A stretch of 64,000 nucleotides of DNA from Nephrocerus scutellatus (lineage: Eukaryota; Arthropoda; Insecta; Diptera; Pipunculidae): contig OX352761.1 of assembly GCA_947095585.1 (NCBI GenBank), forward strand, positions 82,451,919 through 82,515,918, in the 5' to 3' direction. Positions within the stretch are counted from its first letter, which is position 1. Every line of letters begins with the position of its first letter. The translations under genes and the position numbers were made by a program. This document shows positions 28,269 through 43,400 of this stretch, piece after piece. The notes beneath the pieces were generated by a model. It was not told the DNA's origin, ran no database searches, and saw nothing but the letters and a program-made list of their open reading frames with translations.

Positions 28269-31200
28269 CATGCGAATCGCTTGAGAAATTGATTTGGTCC
28301 ATCAATTCCAGACAATAATGATCATATTCCAAAGGTTCCATAGGAATAAATCTTATAGTCACATCTTAGTCACACATTCCGAATTTCATGCGAATCGCTT
28401 GAAAAATTGCTTTGTTCCAGAAATTCCAGACAATAATGATCATATTCCAGAATTTCCATAGGAAGAAATCTTATAGTCAACTCTTAGTCATACATTCCGA
28501 GTTTCATGCAAATCGCTTGAGAAATTGAATTTCTCCAGAAATTCCATACCATAATAATCATATTCTAGAATTTCCATAGGAAGAAATCTTATAGTCACAT
28601 CTTAGTCACACATTCCGAATTTCGTGCGAATCGCTTGAAAAATTGCTTTGTTCCAGAAATTCCAGACAATAATGATCATATTCCAGAATTTCCATAGGAA
28701 GAAATCTTATAGTCAACTCTTAGTCATACATTCCGAGTTTCATGCAAATCGCTTGAGAAATTGAATTTCTCCAGAAATTCCATACCATAATAATCATATT
28801 CTAGAATTTCCATAGGAAGAAATCTTATAGTCACATCTTAGTCACACATTCCGAATTTCGTGCGAATCGCTTGAAAAATTGCTTTGTTCCAGAAATTCCA
28901 GACAATAATGATCATATTCCAGAATTTCCATAGGAAGAAATCTTATAGTCAACTCTTAGTCATACATTCCGAGTTTCATGCAAATCGCTTGAGAAATTGA
29001 ATTTCTCCAGAAATTCCATACCATAATAATCATATTCTAGAATTTCCATAGGAAGAAATCTTATAGTCACATCTTAGTCACACATTCCGAATTTTGTGCG
29101 AATCGCTTGAAAAATTGCTTTGTTCCAGAAATTCCAGACAATAATGATCATATTCCAGAATTTCCATAGGAAGAAATCTTATAGTCAACTCTTAGTCATA
29201 CATTCCGAGTTTCATGCGAATCGCTTGAGAAATTGAATTTCTCCAGAAATTCCATACCATAATAATCATATTCTAGAATTTCCATAGGAAGAAATCTTAT
29301 AGTCACATCTTAGTCACACATTCCGAATTTCGTGCGAATCGCTTGAAAAATTGCTTTGTTCCAGAAATTCCAGACAATAATGATCATATTCCAGAATTTC
29401 CATAGGAAGAAATCTTATAGTCAACTCTTAGTCATACATTCCGAGTTTCATGCGAATCGCTTGAGAAATTGAATTTCTCCAGAAATTCCATACCATAATA
29501 ATCATATTCTAGAATTTCCATAGGAAGAAATCTTATAGTCACATCTTAGTCACACATTCCGAATTTCGTGCGAATCGCTTGAAAAATTGCTTTGTTCCAG
29601 AAATTCCAGACAATAATGATCATATTCCAGAATTTCCATAGGAAGAAATCTTATAGTCAACTCTTAGTCATACATTCCGAGTTTCATGCGAATCGCTTGA
29701 GAAATTGAATTTCTCCAGAAATTCCAGACAATAATGATCATATTCTAGAATATCCATAGGAAGAAATCTTATAGTCACATTTTAGTCCTACATTACGAAT
29801 TTCATGCGAATCGGTTTAGAAATTGATTTGCTCCATAAATTCCAGATAATAAAAATTATAATCTAGAATTTCCATAGGAAGAAATCTTATAGTCACATCT
29901 TAGTCCTACATCCTGAATTTCATGCGAATCGCTTGAAAAATTGCTTTGTTCCAGAAATTCCAGACAATAATGATCATATTCCAGAAGTTCCATAGGAAGA
30001 AATCTTATAGTCACATCTTAGTCACACATTCCGAATTTCGTGCGAATCGCATGAAAAATTGCTTTGTTCCAGAAATTCCAGACAATAATGATCATGTTCT
30101 AGAATTTCCATAGGAAGAAATCTTATAGTCACATCTTAGTCACACATTCCGAATTTCGTGCGAATCGCTTGAAAAATTGCTTTGTTCCAGAAATTCAAGA
30201 CAAAAGTGATAATATTCAAGAAGTTCCAAAGGGAGAAATCTTATAGTCACATCTTAGTCACACATTCCGAATTTCGTGCGAATCGCTTGAACAATACAAT
30301 AATGATCATATTCCAGAAGTTCCATAGGAAAAATCTTATAGTCACATCTTGGTCCTACATTCCGAATTTCATGCGAATCGCTTGAGAAGTTGTTTTATTC
30401 ACGAAATTACAGACCATAATGATTATATTCCAGAATTTCCATAGGAAGAAATCTTATATTCACATCCTAGTCCTACATTCCGAAATTCATGCGAATCGCT
30501 TGAGAAATTGCTTTTCATGCGAATCGCTTGAGAAATTGATTTGGTCCATCAATTCCAGACAATAATGATCATATTCCAAAAGTTCCATAGGAATAAATCT
30601 TATAGTCACATCTTAGTCACACATTCCGAATTTCATGCGAATCGCTTGAAAAATTGCTTTGTTCCAGAAATTCCAGACAATAATGATCATATTCTAGAAT
30701 ATCCATAGGAAGAAATCTTATAGTCACATCTTAGTCACACATTCCGAATTTCGTGCGAATCGCTTGAAAAATTGCTTTGTTCCAGAAATTCCAGACAATA
30801 ATGATCATATTCCAGAATTTCCATAGGAAGAAATCTTATAGTCAACTCTTAGTCATACATTCCGAGTTTCATGCAAATCGCTTGAGAAATTGAATTTCTC
30901 CAGAAATTCCATACCATAATAATCATATTCTAGAATTTCCATAGGAAGAAATCTTATAGTCACATCTTAGTCACACATTCCGAATTTCGTGCGAATCGCT
31001 TGAAAAATTGCTTTGTTCCAGAAATTCCAGACAATAATGATCATATTCCAGAATTTCCATAGGAAGAAATCTTATAGTCAACTCTTAGTCATACATTCCG
31101 AGTTTCATGCGAATCGCTTGAGAAATTGAATTTCTCCAGAAATTCCATACCATAATAATCATATTCTAGAATTTCCATAGGAAGAAATCTTATAGTCACA

Positions 31201-32401
31201 TCTTAGTCACACATTCCGAATTTCGTGCGAATCGCTTGAAAAATTGCTTTGTTCCAGAAATTCCAGACAATAATGATCATATTCCAGAATTTCCATAGGA
31301 AGAAATCTTATAGTCAACTCTTAGTCATACATTCCGAGTTTCATGCGAATCGCTTGAGAAATTGAATTTCTCCAGAAATTCCATACCATAATAATCATAT
31401 TCTAGAATTTCCATAGGAAGAAATCTTATAGTCACATCTTAGTCACACATTCCGAATTTCGTGCGAATCGCTTGAAAAATTGCTTTGTTCCAGAAATTCC
31501 AGACAATAATGATCATATTCCAGAATTTCCATAGGAAGAAATCTTATAGTCAACTCTTAGTCATACATTCCGAGTTTCATGCGAATCGCTTGAGAAATTG
31601 AATTTCTCCAGAAATTCCAGACAATAATGATCATATTCTAGAATATCCATAGGAAGAAATCTTATAGTCACATTTTAGTCCTACATTACGAATTTCATGA
31701 TGAATTTCATGATTTGCTCCATAAATTCCTGATAATAAAAATTATAATCTAGAATTTCCATAGGAAGAAATCTTATAGTCACATCTTAGTCCTACATCCT
31801 GAATTTCATGCGAATCGCTTGAAAAATTGCTTTGTTCCAGAAATTCCAGACAATAATGATCATATTCCAGAAGTTCCATAGGAAGAAATCTTATAGTCAC
31901 ATCTTAGTCAAACATTCCGAATTTCGTGCGAATCGCATGAAAAATTGCTTTGTTCCAGAAATTCCAGACAATAATGATCATGTTCTAGAATTTCCATAGG
32001 AAGAAATCTTATAGTCACATCTTAGTCACACATTCCGAATTTCGTGCGAATCGCTTGAAAAATTGCTTTGTTCCAGAAATTCAAGACAAAAGTGATAATA
32101 TTCAAGAAGTTCCAAAGGGAGAAATCTTATAGTCACATCTTAGTCACACATTCCGAATTTCGTGCGAATCGCTTGAACAATACAATAATGATCATATTCC
32201 AGAAGTTCCATAGGAAAAATCTTATAGTCACATCTTGGTCCTACATTCCGAATTTCATGCGAATCGCTTGAGAAGTTGTTTTATTCACGAAATTACAGAC
32301 CATAATGATTATATTCCAGAATTTCCATAGGAAGAAATCTTATATTCACATCCTAGTCCTACATTCCGAAATTCATGCGAATCGCTTGAGAAATTGCTTT
32401 G
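28269..32401. repeat. Tandem duplication inside the satellite with dimeric (236-bp) repeats
   Basis: Segments 28269-30515 and 30516-about 32401 are tandem copies. Both start catgcgaatcgcttgagaaattgatttggtcc, and the ends align at an offset of 1886 bp (30182 and 32068). Each contains a run of a two-monomer unit of 236 bp, with tgcgaatcgcttgaaaaattg at 28625, 28861 and 29097 and the partner monomer marked by gaatttctccagaaattccata. The copies differ in the number of dimers. Confidence 0.88.
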
Positions 32402-33384
32402 TTCCAGAATTTCCAGACAATAATGATCATATTCCAGAAGTTCCATAGGAAAAATCTTATAGTCACATCTTAGTCACACATTCCGAATTTCGTGCGAATC
32501 GCTTAAAAAATTGCTTTGTTCCAGAAATTTCAGACAATAATGATCATATTCCAGAAGTTCCATAGGAAGATAGCTTATAGTCACATCTTAGTCCTACATT
32601 CCGAAATTCATGCGAATCGCTTGAGAAATTGCTTTGTTCCAGAATTTCCAGACAATAATGATCATATTCCAGAAGTTCCATAGGAAAAATCTTATAGTCA
32701 CATCTTAGTCACACATTCCGAATTTCGTGCGAATCGCTTAAAAAATTGCTTTGTTCCAGAAATTCCAGACAATAATGATCATATTCCAGAAGTTCCATAG
32801 GAAGAAATCTTATAGTCACATCTTAATCCTGCATTCCGAATTTCATGCGAATCGCTTGAGAAATTGCTTTGTTCCAGAAATTCCAGACAATATGGATCAT
32901 ATTCCAGAATTTCCATAGGAAGAAATCTTATAGTCACATCTTAGTCCTACATTCCGAATTTCATGCGAATCGCTTGAGAAATTGAATTGCTCTAGAAATT
33001 CCATACCATAATAATCATATTCTAGAATTTCATGCGAATCGCTTGAGAAGTTGCTTTATTCACGAAATTACAGACCATAATGATTATATTCCAAAATTTC
33101 CATAGGAAGAAATCTTATATTCACATCCTAGTCCTACATTCCGAATTTCATGTGAACCTTGAGAAATTTATTTGCTCCAGAAAGTCCAGACCATATTGAT
33201 CATATTCCAGAATTTCCATAGGAAGAAATCTTATAATCACATCATAGTCACACATTCCGAATTTCGTGCGAATCGCTTGAAAAGTTGCTTTGTTCAAGAA
33301 ATTCCAGACAATAATGACCATATTCCAGAAATACCATAGGAAGAAATCTTATAGTCACATCTTAGTCACACATTCCGAATTTCG

Positions 33385-35258
33385 TGCGAATCGCTTGAAA
33401 AATTGCTTTGTTCCAGTAATTCCAGACAATAATGATCATATTTCAGAAGTTCCATAGGAAGAAATCTTATAGTCGCATCTTAGTCCTACATTCCGAATTT
33501 CATGCGAATCGCTTGAGAAATTGCTTTGTTCCAGAAATTCCAGACAATAATGATCATATTCCAGGAGTTATATAGGAAGAAATCTTATAGTCACATCTTA
33601 GTCAAACATTCCGAATTTCAAGCGAATCGCTTGAAAATTTGCTTTGTTCCAGAAATTCCAGACAATAATGATCATATTCCAGAAGTTCCATAGGAAGAAA
33701 TCTTATAGTCACATCTTAGTCCTACGTTCCAAATTTCATGCGAATCGCTTGAGAAATTGCTTTGTTCCCGAAATTCCAGACAATAATGATCATATTCCAG
33801 AAATACCATAGGAAGAAATCTTATAGTCACATCTTAGTCACGCATTCCGAATTTCGTGCGAATCGCTTGAAAAATTGCTTTGTTCCAGAAATTCCAGACA
33901 ATAGTGATAATATTCAAGAAGTTCCAAAGGAAGAAATCTTGTAGTCACATCTTAGTCACACATTCCGAATTTGGTGCGAATCGCTTGAAAAATTGCTTTG
34001 TTCCAGAAATTCCAGACAATAATAATTATATTCCAGAAGTTCCATAGGAAGAAATCCTGTAGTCGCATCTTAGTCCTACATTCCGAATTTCATGCGAATC
34101 GCTTGAGAAATTGCTTTGTTCCAGAAATTCCAGACAATATTGATCATATTCCAGAAGTTCCATAGGAGGAAATTTCATAGTCATATCTTAGTCACACATT
34201 TTGTGCGAATCGCTTGAAAAATCGCTTTGTTCCAGAAATTCCAGACAATAATGATCATATTCCAGAAGCTCCATAGGAAGAAAGCTTATAGTCACATCTA
34301 AGTCCTACATTACCAATTTCATGCGAATCGCTTGAAAAATTGCTTTGTTCCAGTAATTCCAGACAATAATGATCATATTTCAGAAGTTCCATAGGAAGAA
34401 ATCTTATAGTCGCATCTTAGTCCTACATTCCGAATTTCATGCGAATCGCTTGAGAAATTGCTTTGTTCCAGAAATTCCAGACAATAATGATCATATTCCA
34501 GGAGTTATATAGGAAGAAATCTTATAGTCACATCTTAGTCAAACATTCCGAATTTCAAGCGAATCGCTTGAAAATTTGCTTTGTTCCAGAAATTCCAGAC
34601 AATAATGATCATATTCCAGAAGTTCCATAGGAAGAAATCTTATAGTCACATCTTAGTCCTACGTTCCAAATTTCATGCGAATCGCTTGAGAAATTGCTTT
34701 GTTCCCGAAATTCCAGACAATAATGATCATATTCCAGAAATACCATAGGAAGAAATCTTATAGTCACATCTTAGTCACGCATTCCGAATTTCGTGCGAAT
34801 CGCTTGAAAAATTGCTTTGTTCCAGAAATTCCAGACAATAGTGATAATATTCAAGAAGTTCCAAAGGAAGAAATCTTGTAGTCACATCTTAGTCACACAT
34901 TCCGAATTTGGTGCGAATCGCTTGAAAAATTGCTTTGTTCCAGAAATTCCAGACAATAATAATTATATTCCAGAAGTTCCATAGGAAGAAATCCTGTAGT
35001 CGCATCTTAGTCCTACATTCCGAATTTCATGCGAATCGCTTGAGAAATTGCTTTGTTCCAGAAATTCCAGACAATATTGATCATATTCCAGAAGTTCCAT
35101 AGGAGGAAATTTCATAGTCATATCTTAGTCACACATTCCGAATTTTGTGCGAATCGCTTGAAAAATCGCTTTGTTCCAGAAATTCCAGACAATAATGATC
35201 ATATTCCAGAAGCTCCATAGGAAGAAAGCTTATAGTCACATCTAAGTCCTACATTACC
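33385..35258. repeat. 937-bp tandem duplication in the satellite
   Basis: Landmarks at 33421/34358 and 33762/34699 are offset by 937 bp, about eight monomers with a truncated one. The junction near 34322-34336 fuses the end of one block (attaccaatttc) with the start of the next (ccagtaattcc). Confidence 0.85.
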
Positions 35259-36029
35259 AATTTCATGCGAATCGCTTGAGAAATTGCTTTGTTCCATAAT
35301 TTCCAGACAATAATGATCATATTCCAGAAGTTCCATAGGAAGAAATGTTATAGTCCCATCTTAGTCACAAATTCCGAATTTCATGCGAATCGCTTGAAAA
35401 ATTGCTTTGTTGCAGAAATTCCAGACAATAATGATCATATTCCAGAAGTTCCATAGGAAGAAATCTTATAGTCACATCTTAGTCCTGCATTCCGAAGCTG
35501 ATTTTCTCCATAAATTCCAGATCATAATAATTATATTCTAGAATTTCCATAGGAAGAAATCTTATAGTCACATCTTAGTCCTACATGCTGAATTTCATGC
35601 GAATCGTTTGAGAAATTGCTTTGTTCCAGAAATTTCAGACAATAATGATCATATTCCAGAAGCTCCATAGGAAGAAAGCTTATAGTCACATCTAAGTCCT
35701 ACATTCCCAATTTCATGCGAATCGCTTGAGAAATTGCTTTGTTCCATAATTTCCAGACAATAATGATCATATTCCAGAATTTCCATAGGAAGAAATGTTA
35801 TAGTCCCATCTAGTCACAAATTCCGAATTTCATGCGAATCGCTTGAAAAATTGCTTTGTTGTAGAAATTCCAGACAATAATGATCATATTCCAGAAGTTC
35901 CATAGGAAGAAATCTTATAGTCTCATCTTAGTCCTGCATTCCGAAGCTGATTTTCTCCATAAATTCCAGATCATAATAATTATATTCCAGAATTTCCATA
36001 GGAAGAAATCTTATAATCACATCTTAGTC

Positions 36030-39000
36030 ACACATTCCGAATTTCGTGCGAATCGCTTGAAAAATTGCTTTGTTCCAGTTATTCCAGACAATAATGATCA
36101 TATTTCAGAAGTTCCATAGGAAGAAATCTTATAGTCGCATCTTAGTCCTACATTCCGAATTTCATGCGAATCGCTTGAGAAATTGCTTTGTTCCAGAAAT
36201 TCCAGACAATAATGATCATATTCCAGGAGTTATATAGGAAGAAATCTTATAGTCACATCTTAGTCAAACATTCCGAATTTCAAGCGAATCGCTTGAAAAT
36301 TTGCTTTGTTCCAGAAATTCCAGACAATAATGATCATATTCCAGAAGTTCCATAGGAAGAAATCTTATAGTCACATCTTAGTCCTACGTTCCAAATTTCA
36401 TGCGAATCGCTTGAGAAATTGCTTTGTTCCCGAAATTCCAGACAATAATGATCATATTCCAGAAATACCATAGGAAGAAATCTTATAGTCACATCTTAGT
36501 CACGCATTCCGAATTTCGTGCGAATCGCTTGAAAAATTGCTTTGTTCCAGAAATTCCAGACAATAGTGATAATATTCAAGAAGTTCCAAAGGAAGAAATC
36601 TTGTAGTCACATCTTAGTCACACATTCCGAATTTCGTGCGAATCGCTTGAAAAATTGCTTTGTTCCAGAAATTCCAGACAATAATAATTATATTCCAGAA
36701 GTTCCAAAGGAAGAAATCCTGTAGTCGCATCTTAGTCCTACATTCCGAATTTCATGCGAATCGCTTGAGAAATTGCTTTGTTCCAGAAATTCCAGACAAT
36801 ATTGGTCATATTCCAGAAGTTCCATAGGAGGAAATTTCATAGTCATATCTTAGTCACACATTCCGAATTTTGTGCGAATCGCTTGAAAAATCGCTTTGTT
36901 CCAGAAATTCCAGACAATAATGATCATATTCCAGAAGCTCCATAGGAAGAAACCTTATAGTCACATCTTAGTCCTACATGCTGAATTTCATGCGAATCGT
37001 TTGAGAAATTGCTTTGTTCCAGAAATTCCAGACAATAATGATCATATTCCAGAAGCTCCATAGGAAGAAATGTTATAGTCCCATCTTAGTCACAAATTCC
37101 GAATTTCATGCGAATCGCTTGAAAAATTGCTTTGTTGCAGAAATTCCAGACAATAATGATCATATTCCAGAAGTTCCATAGGAAGAAATCTTATAGTCAC
37201 ATCTTAGTCCTGCATTCCGAAGCTGATTTTCTCCATAAATTCCAGATCATAATAATTATATTCTAGAATTTCCATAGGAAGAAATTTTATAGTCACATCT
37301 TAGTCCTACATTCTGAATTTCATGCGAATCGTTTGAGAAATTGCTTTGTTCCAGAAATTCCAGACAATAATGATCATATTCCAGAAGTTCCATAGGAAGA
37401 AATCTTATAGTCACATCTTAGTCCTGCATTCCGAAATTTATTTTCTCAATAAATTCCAGATCATAATAATTATATTCTAGAATTTCCATAGGAAGAAACC
37501 TTATAGTCACATCTTAGTCCTATATTCTGAATTTCATGCGAATCGCTTGAGAAATTGCTTTGTTCCAGAAATTCCAGACAATAATGATCAAATTCCAGAA
37601 GTTCCATAGGAAGAAAACTTATAGTCACATCTTAGTCCTGCATTCCGAATTTCATGCGAATCGTTTGAGAAATTGCTTTGTTCCAGAAATTCCAGACAAT
37701 AATGATCATATTCCAGAAGTTCCATAGGAAGAAATCTTATAGTCACATCTTAGTCCTGCATTCCGAAATTGATTTTCTCAATAAATTCCAGATCATAATA
37801 ATTATATTCCAGAATTTCCATAGGAAGAAATCTTATAATCACATCTTAGTCACACATTCCGAATTTCGTGCGAATCGCTTGAAAAGTTGCTTTGTTCAAG
37901 AAATATCAGACAATAATGACCATATTCCAGAAATACCATAGGAAGAAATCTTATAGTCACATCTTAGTCACACATTCCGAATTTCGTGCGAATCGCTTGA
38001 AAAATTGCTTTGTTCCAGTTATTCCAGACAATAATGATCATATTTCAGAAGTTCCATAGGAAGAAATCTTATAGTCGCATCTTAGTCCTACATTCCGAAT
38101 TTCATGCGAATCGCTTGAGAAATTGCTTTGTTCCAGAAATTCCAGACAATAATGATCATATTCCAGGAGTTATATAGGAAGAAATCTTATAGTCACATCT
38201 TAGTCAAACATTCCGAATTTCAAGCGAATCGCTTGAAAATTTGCTTTGTTCCAGAAATTCCAGACAATAATGATCATATTCCAGAAGTTCCATAGGAAGA
38301 AATCTTATAGTCACATCTTAGTCCTACGTTCCAAATTTCATGCGAATCGCTTGAGAAATTGCTTTGTTCCCGAAATTCCAGACAATAATGATCATATTCC
38401 AGAAATACCATAGGAAGAAATCTTATAGTCACATCTTAGTCACGCATTCCGAATTTCGTGCGAATCGCTTGAAAAATTGCTTTGTTCCAGAAATTCCAGA
38501 CAATAGTGATAATATTCAAGAAGTTCCAAAGGAAGAAATCTTGTAGTCACATCTTAGTCACACATTCCGAATTTCGTGCGAATCGCTTGAAAAATTGCTT
38601 TGTTCCAGAAATTCCAGACAATAATAATTATATTCCAGAAGTTCCAAAGGAAGAAATCCTGTAGTCGCATCTTAGTCCTACATTCCGAATTTCATGCGAA
38701 TCGCTTGAGAAATTGCTTTGTTCCAGAAATTCCAGACAATATTGATCATATTCCAGAAGTTCCATAGGAGGAAATTTCATAGTCATATCTTAGTCACACA
38801 TTCCGAATTTTGTGCGAATCGCTTGAAAAATCGCTTTGTTCCAGAAATTCCAGACAAAAATGATCATATTCCAGAAGCTCCATAGGAAGAAAGCTTATAG
38901 TCACATCTAAGTCCTACATTCCCAGTTTCATGCGAATCGCTTGAGAAATTGCTTTGTTCCATAATTTCCAGACAATAATGATCATATTCCAGAAGTTCCA

Positions 39001-39590
39001 TAGGAAGAAATGTTATAGTCCCATCTTAGTCACAAATTCCGAATTTCATGCGAATCGCTTGAAAAATTGCTTTGTTGCAGAAATTCCAGACAATAATGAT
39101 CATATTCCAGAAGTTCCATAGGAAGAAATCTTATAGTCACATCTTAGTCCTGCATTCCGAAGCTGATTTTCTCCATAAATTCCAGATCATAATAATTATA
39201 TTCTAGAATTTCCATTAGGAAGAAATTTTATAGTCACATCTTAGTCCTACATTCTGAATTTCATGCGAATCGTTTGAGAAATTGCTTTGTTCCAGAAATT
39301 CCAGACAATAATGATCATATTCCAGAAGTTCCATAGGAAGAAATCTTATAGTCACATCTTAGTCCTGCATTCCGAAATTGATTTTCTCAATAAATTCCAG
39401 ATCATAATAATTATATTCTAGAATTTCCATAGGAAGAAACCTTATAGTCACATCTTAGTCCTATATTCTGAATTTCATGCGAATCGCTTGAGAAATTGCT
39501 TTGTTCCAGAAATTCCAGACAATAATGATCAAATTCCAGAAGTTCCATAGGAAGAAAACTTATAGTCACATCTTAGTCCTGCATTCCGAA
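36030..39590. repeat. 1940-bp tandem duplication in the satellite
   Basis: Landmarks at 36424/38364, 36542/38482 and 37561/39501 are each offset by 1940 bp. Similarity stops near 37650/39590, where a gaatcgtttgag monomer in the first copy faces a gtatcgcttgaa monomer in the second. Confidence 0.85.
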
Positions 39591-40499
39591 TTTCATGCGT
39601 ATCGCTTGAAAAATTGCCTTGTTCCAGAAATTCCAGACAATAGTGATAATATTCAAGAAGTTCCAAAGGGAAAAATCTTATAGTCACATCTTAGTCACAC
39701 ATTCCGAATTTCGTGCAAATCGCTTGAAAAATTGCTTTGTTCCAGAAATTCCAGACAATAATTATCATATTCCAGCAAATCCATAGGAAGAAATCTTATA
39801 GTCACATCTTAGTCCTACATTCCGAATTTCATGCGAATCGCTTGAGAAATTGCTTTGTTCCAAAAATTCCAGACAATAATGATCATATTCCAGAAGTTCC
39901 ATAGGAAGAAATCTTATAGTCACATCTTAGTCACACATTCCGAATTTTGTGCGAATCGATTGAAAAATCGCTTTGTTCAAGAAATTCTAGACAATAATGA
40001 TCATATTCCAGAATTTCCATAGGAAGAAATCTTATAATCACATCTTAGTCCTACATTCCGAATTTCATGCGAATCGCTTGAGAAATTGCTTTGTTCCAGA
40101 AATTCCAGGCAACAATGACCATATTCCAGAAATACCATAGGAAGAAATCTTATAGTCACACACACATTCCGAATTTCGAATTTCCAGAAGTTCCATAGGA
40201 AGAAATCTTATAGTCACATCTAAGTCCTACATTCCGAATTTCATGCGAATCGCTTGAGAAATTGCTTTGTTCCAGAAATTCCAGACAATAATGATCATAT
40301 TCCAGAAATACCATAGGAAGAAATCTTATAGTCACATCTTAGTCACGCATTCCGAATTTCGTGCGAATCGCTTGAAAAATTGCTTTGTTCCAGAAATTCC
40401 AGACAATAGTGATAATGTTCAAGAAGTTCCAAAGGAAGAAATCTTATAGACACATCTTAGTCACACATTCCGAATTTCGTGCGAATCGTTTGAAAAATT

Positions 40500-43400
40500 G
40501 CTTTGTTCCAGAATTTCCAGACAATAATGATCATATTCCAGAAGTTCCATAGGAAGAAATCTTATAGGCACATCTTAGTCACACATTCCGAATTTCATGC
40601 GAATCGCTTGAAAAATTGCTTTGTTCCAGAAATTCCAGACAACAATGATCATATTCCAGAAGTTCCATAGGAAGAAATGTTATAGTCACATCTTAGTCCT
40701 GCATTCCGAAACTAATTTTCTCCATAAATTCCAGATCATAATAATTATATTCTAGAATTTTCATAGTAAGAAATCTTATAGTCACACCTTAGTCCTACAT
40801 TCTGAATTTCATGCGAATCGCTTGAGAAATTGCTTTGTTCCAGAAATTTCAGACAATAATGATCATATTCCAGAAGTTCCATAGAAAGAAATCTTATAGT
40901 CACATCTTAGTCCTGCATTCCGAAATTGATTTTCTCCATAAATTCCAGATCATAATAATTATATTCTAGAATTTCCATAGGAAGAAATCTTATGGTCACA
41001 CCTTAGTCCTACATTCTGAATTTCATGCGAATCGCTTGAGAAATTGCTTTGTTCCAGAAATTCCAGACAAAAATGATCATATTCCAGAAGTTCCATAGGA
41101 AGAAATCTTATAGTCACATCTTAGTCCTGCATTCCGAAATTGATTTTCTCCATAAAATCCAGATCATAATGATTATATTCCAGAAGTTCCATAGGAAGAA
41201 ATCTTATAGTCACATCTTAGTCACACATTCCGAATTACGTGCGAATCGCTTGAAAAATTGCTTTGTGTCAGTAATTCCAGACAATAATGATCATATTTCA
41301 GAAGTTCCATAGGAAGAAATCTTATAGTCACATCTTAGTCCTACATTCCGAATTTCATGCGAATCGCTTGAGAAACTGCTTTGTTCCATAAATTCCAGAC
41401 AATAGTGATCATATTCAAGAAGTTCCAAAGGAAGAAATCTTATAGTCACATCCTAGTCACACATTCCGAATTTCGTGCGAATCGCTTGAAAAATTGCCTT
41501 GTTCAAGTAATTCCAGACAATAATGATCATATTCCAGAAGTTCCATAGGAAGAAATCTTATAGTCACATCTTAGTCCTGCATTCCGAATTTCATGCGAAT
41601 CGCTTGAGAAATTGCTTTGTTCCAGAAATTCCAGACAATAATGATCATATTCCAGATATACCATAGGAAGAAATCTTATAGTCACATCTTAGTCACACAT
41701 TTCGAATTTCGTGCCCATCGGTTTTAAAAATAGCTTTGTTCCAGAAATTCCAGACAATAATGATCATATTCCAGAAGTTCCATAGGAAGAAATCTTATAG
41801 TCGCATCTTAGTCCTACATTCCGAATTTCGTGCGAATCGCTTGAAAAATTGCTTTGTTCCAGAAATTCCAGACAATAATAATTATATTCCAGAAGTTCCA
41901 TAGGAAGAAATCCTGTAGTCGCATCTTAGTCCTACATTCCGAATTTCATGCGAATCGCTTGAGAAATTGCTTTGTTCCAGAAATTCCAGACAATATTGAT
42001 CATATTCCAGAAGTTCCATAGGAGGAAATTTCATAGTCATATCTTAGTCACACATTCCGAATTTTGTGCGAATCGCTTGAAAAATCGCTTTGTTCCAGAA
42101 ATTCCAGACAATAATGATCATATTCCAGAAGCTCCATAGGAAGAAAGCTTATAGTCACATCTAAGTCCTACATTCCCAATTTCATGCGAATCGCTTGAGA
42201 AATTGCTTTGTTCCATAATTTCCAGACAATAATGATCATATTCCAGAAGTTCCATAGGAAGAAATGTTATAGTCCCATCTTAGTCACAAATTCCGAATTT
42301 CATGCGAATCGCTTGAAAAATTGCTTTGTTGCAGAAATTCCAGACAATAATGATCATATTCCAGATATACCATAGGAAGAAATCTTATAGTCACATCTTA
42401 GTCACACATTCCGAATTTCGTGCAAATCGCTTGAGAAATTGCTTTGTTCCAGAATTTCCAGACAATAATGATCATATTCCAGAAGTTCCATAGGAAGAAA
42501 TCTTATAGGCACATCTTAGTCACACATTCCGAATTTCATGCGAATCGCTTGAAAAATTGCTTTGTTCCAGAAATTCCAGACAACAATGATCATATTCCAG
42601 AAGTTCCATAGGAAGAAATGTTATAGTCACATCTTAGTCCTGCATTCCGAAACTAATTTTCTCCATAAATTCCAGATCATAATAATTATATTCTAGAATT
42701 TTCATAGTAAGAAATCTTATAGTCACACCTTAGTCCTACATTCTGAATTTCATGCGAATCGCTTGAGAAATTGCTTTGTTCCAGAAATTTCAGACAATAA
42801 TGATCATATTCCAGAAGTTCCATAGAAAGAAATCTTATAGTCACATCTTAGTCCTGCATTCCGAAATTGATTTTCTCCATAAATTCCAGATCATAATAAT
42901 TATATTCTAGAATTTCCATAGGAAGAAATCTTATGGTCACACCTTAGTCCTACATTCTGAATTTCATGCGAATCGCTTGAGAAATTGCTTTGTTCCAGAA
43001 ATTCCAGACAAAAATGATCATATTCCAGAAGTTCCATAGGAAGAAATCTTATAGTCACATCTTAGTCCTGCATTCCGAAATTGATTTTCTCCATAAAATC
43101 CAGATCATAATGATTATATTCCAGAAGTTCCATAGGAAGAAATCTTATAGTCACATCTTAGTCACACATTCCGAATTACGTGCGAATCGCTTGAAAAATT
43201 GCTTTGTGTCAGTAATTCCAGACAATAATGATCATATTTCAGAAGTTCCATAGGAAGAAATCTTATAGTCACATCTTAGTCCTACATTCCGAATTTCATG
43301 CGAATCGCTTGAGAAACTGCTTTGTTCCATAAATTCCAGACAATAGTGATCATATTCAAGAAGTTCCAAAGGAAGAAATCTTATAGTCACATCCTAGTCA

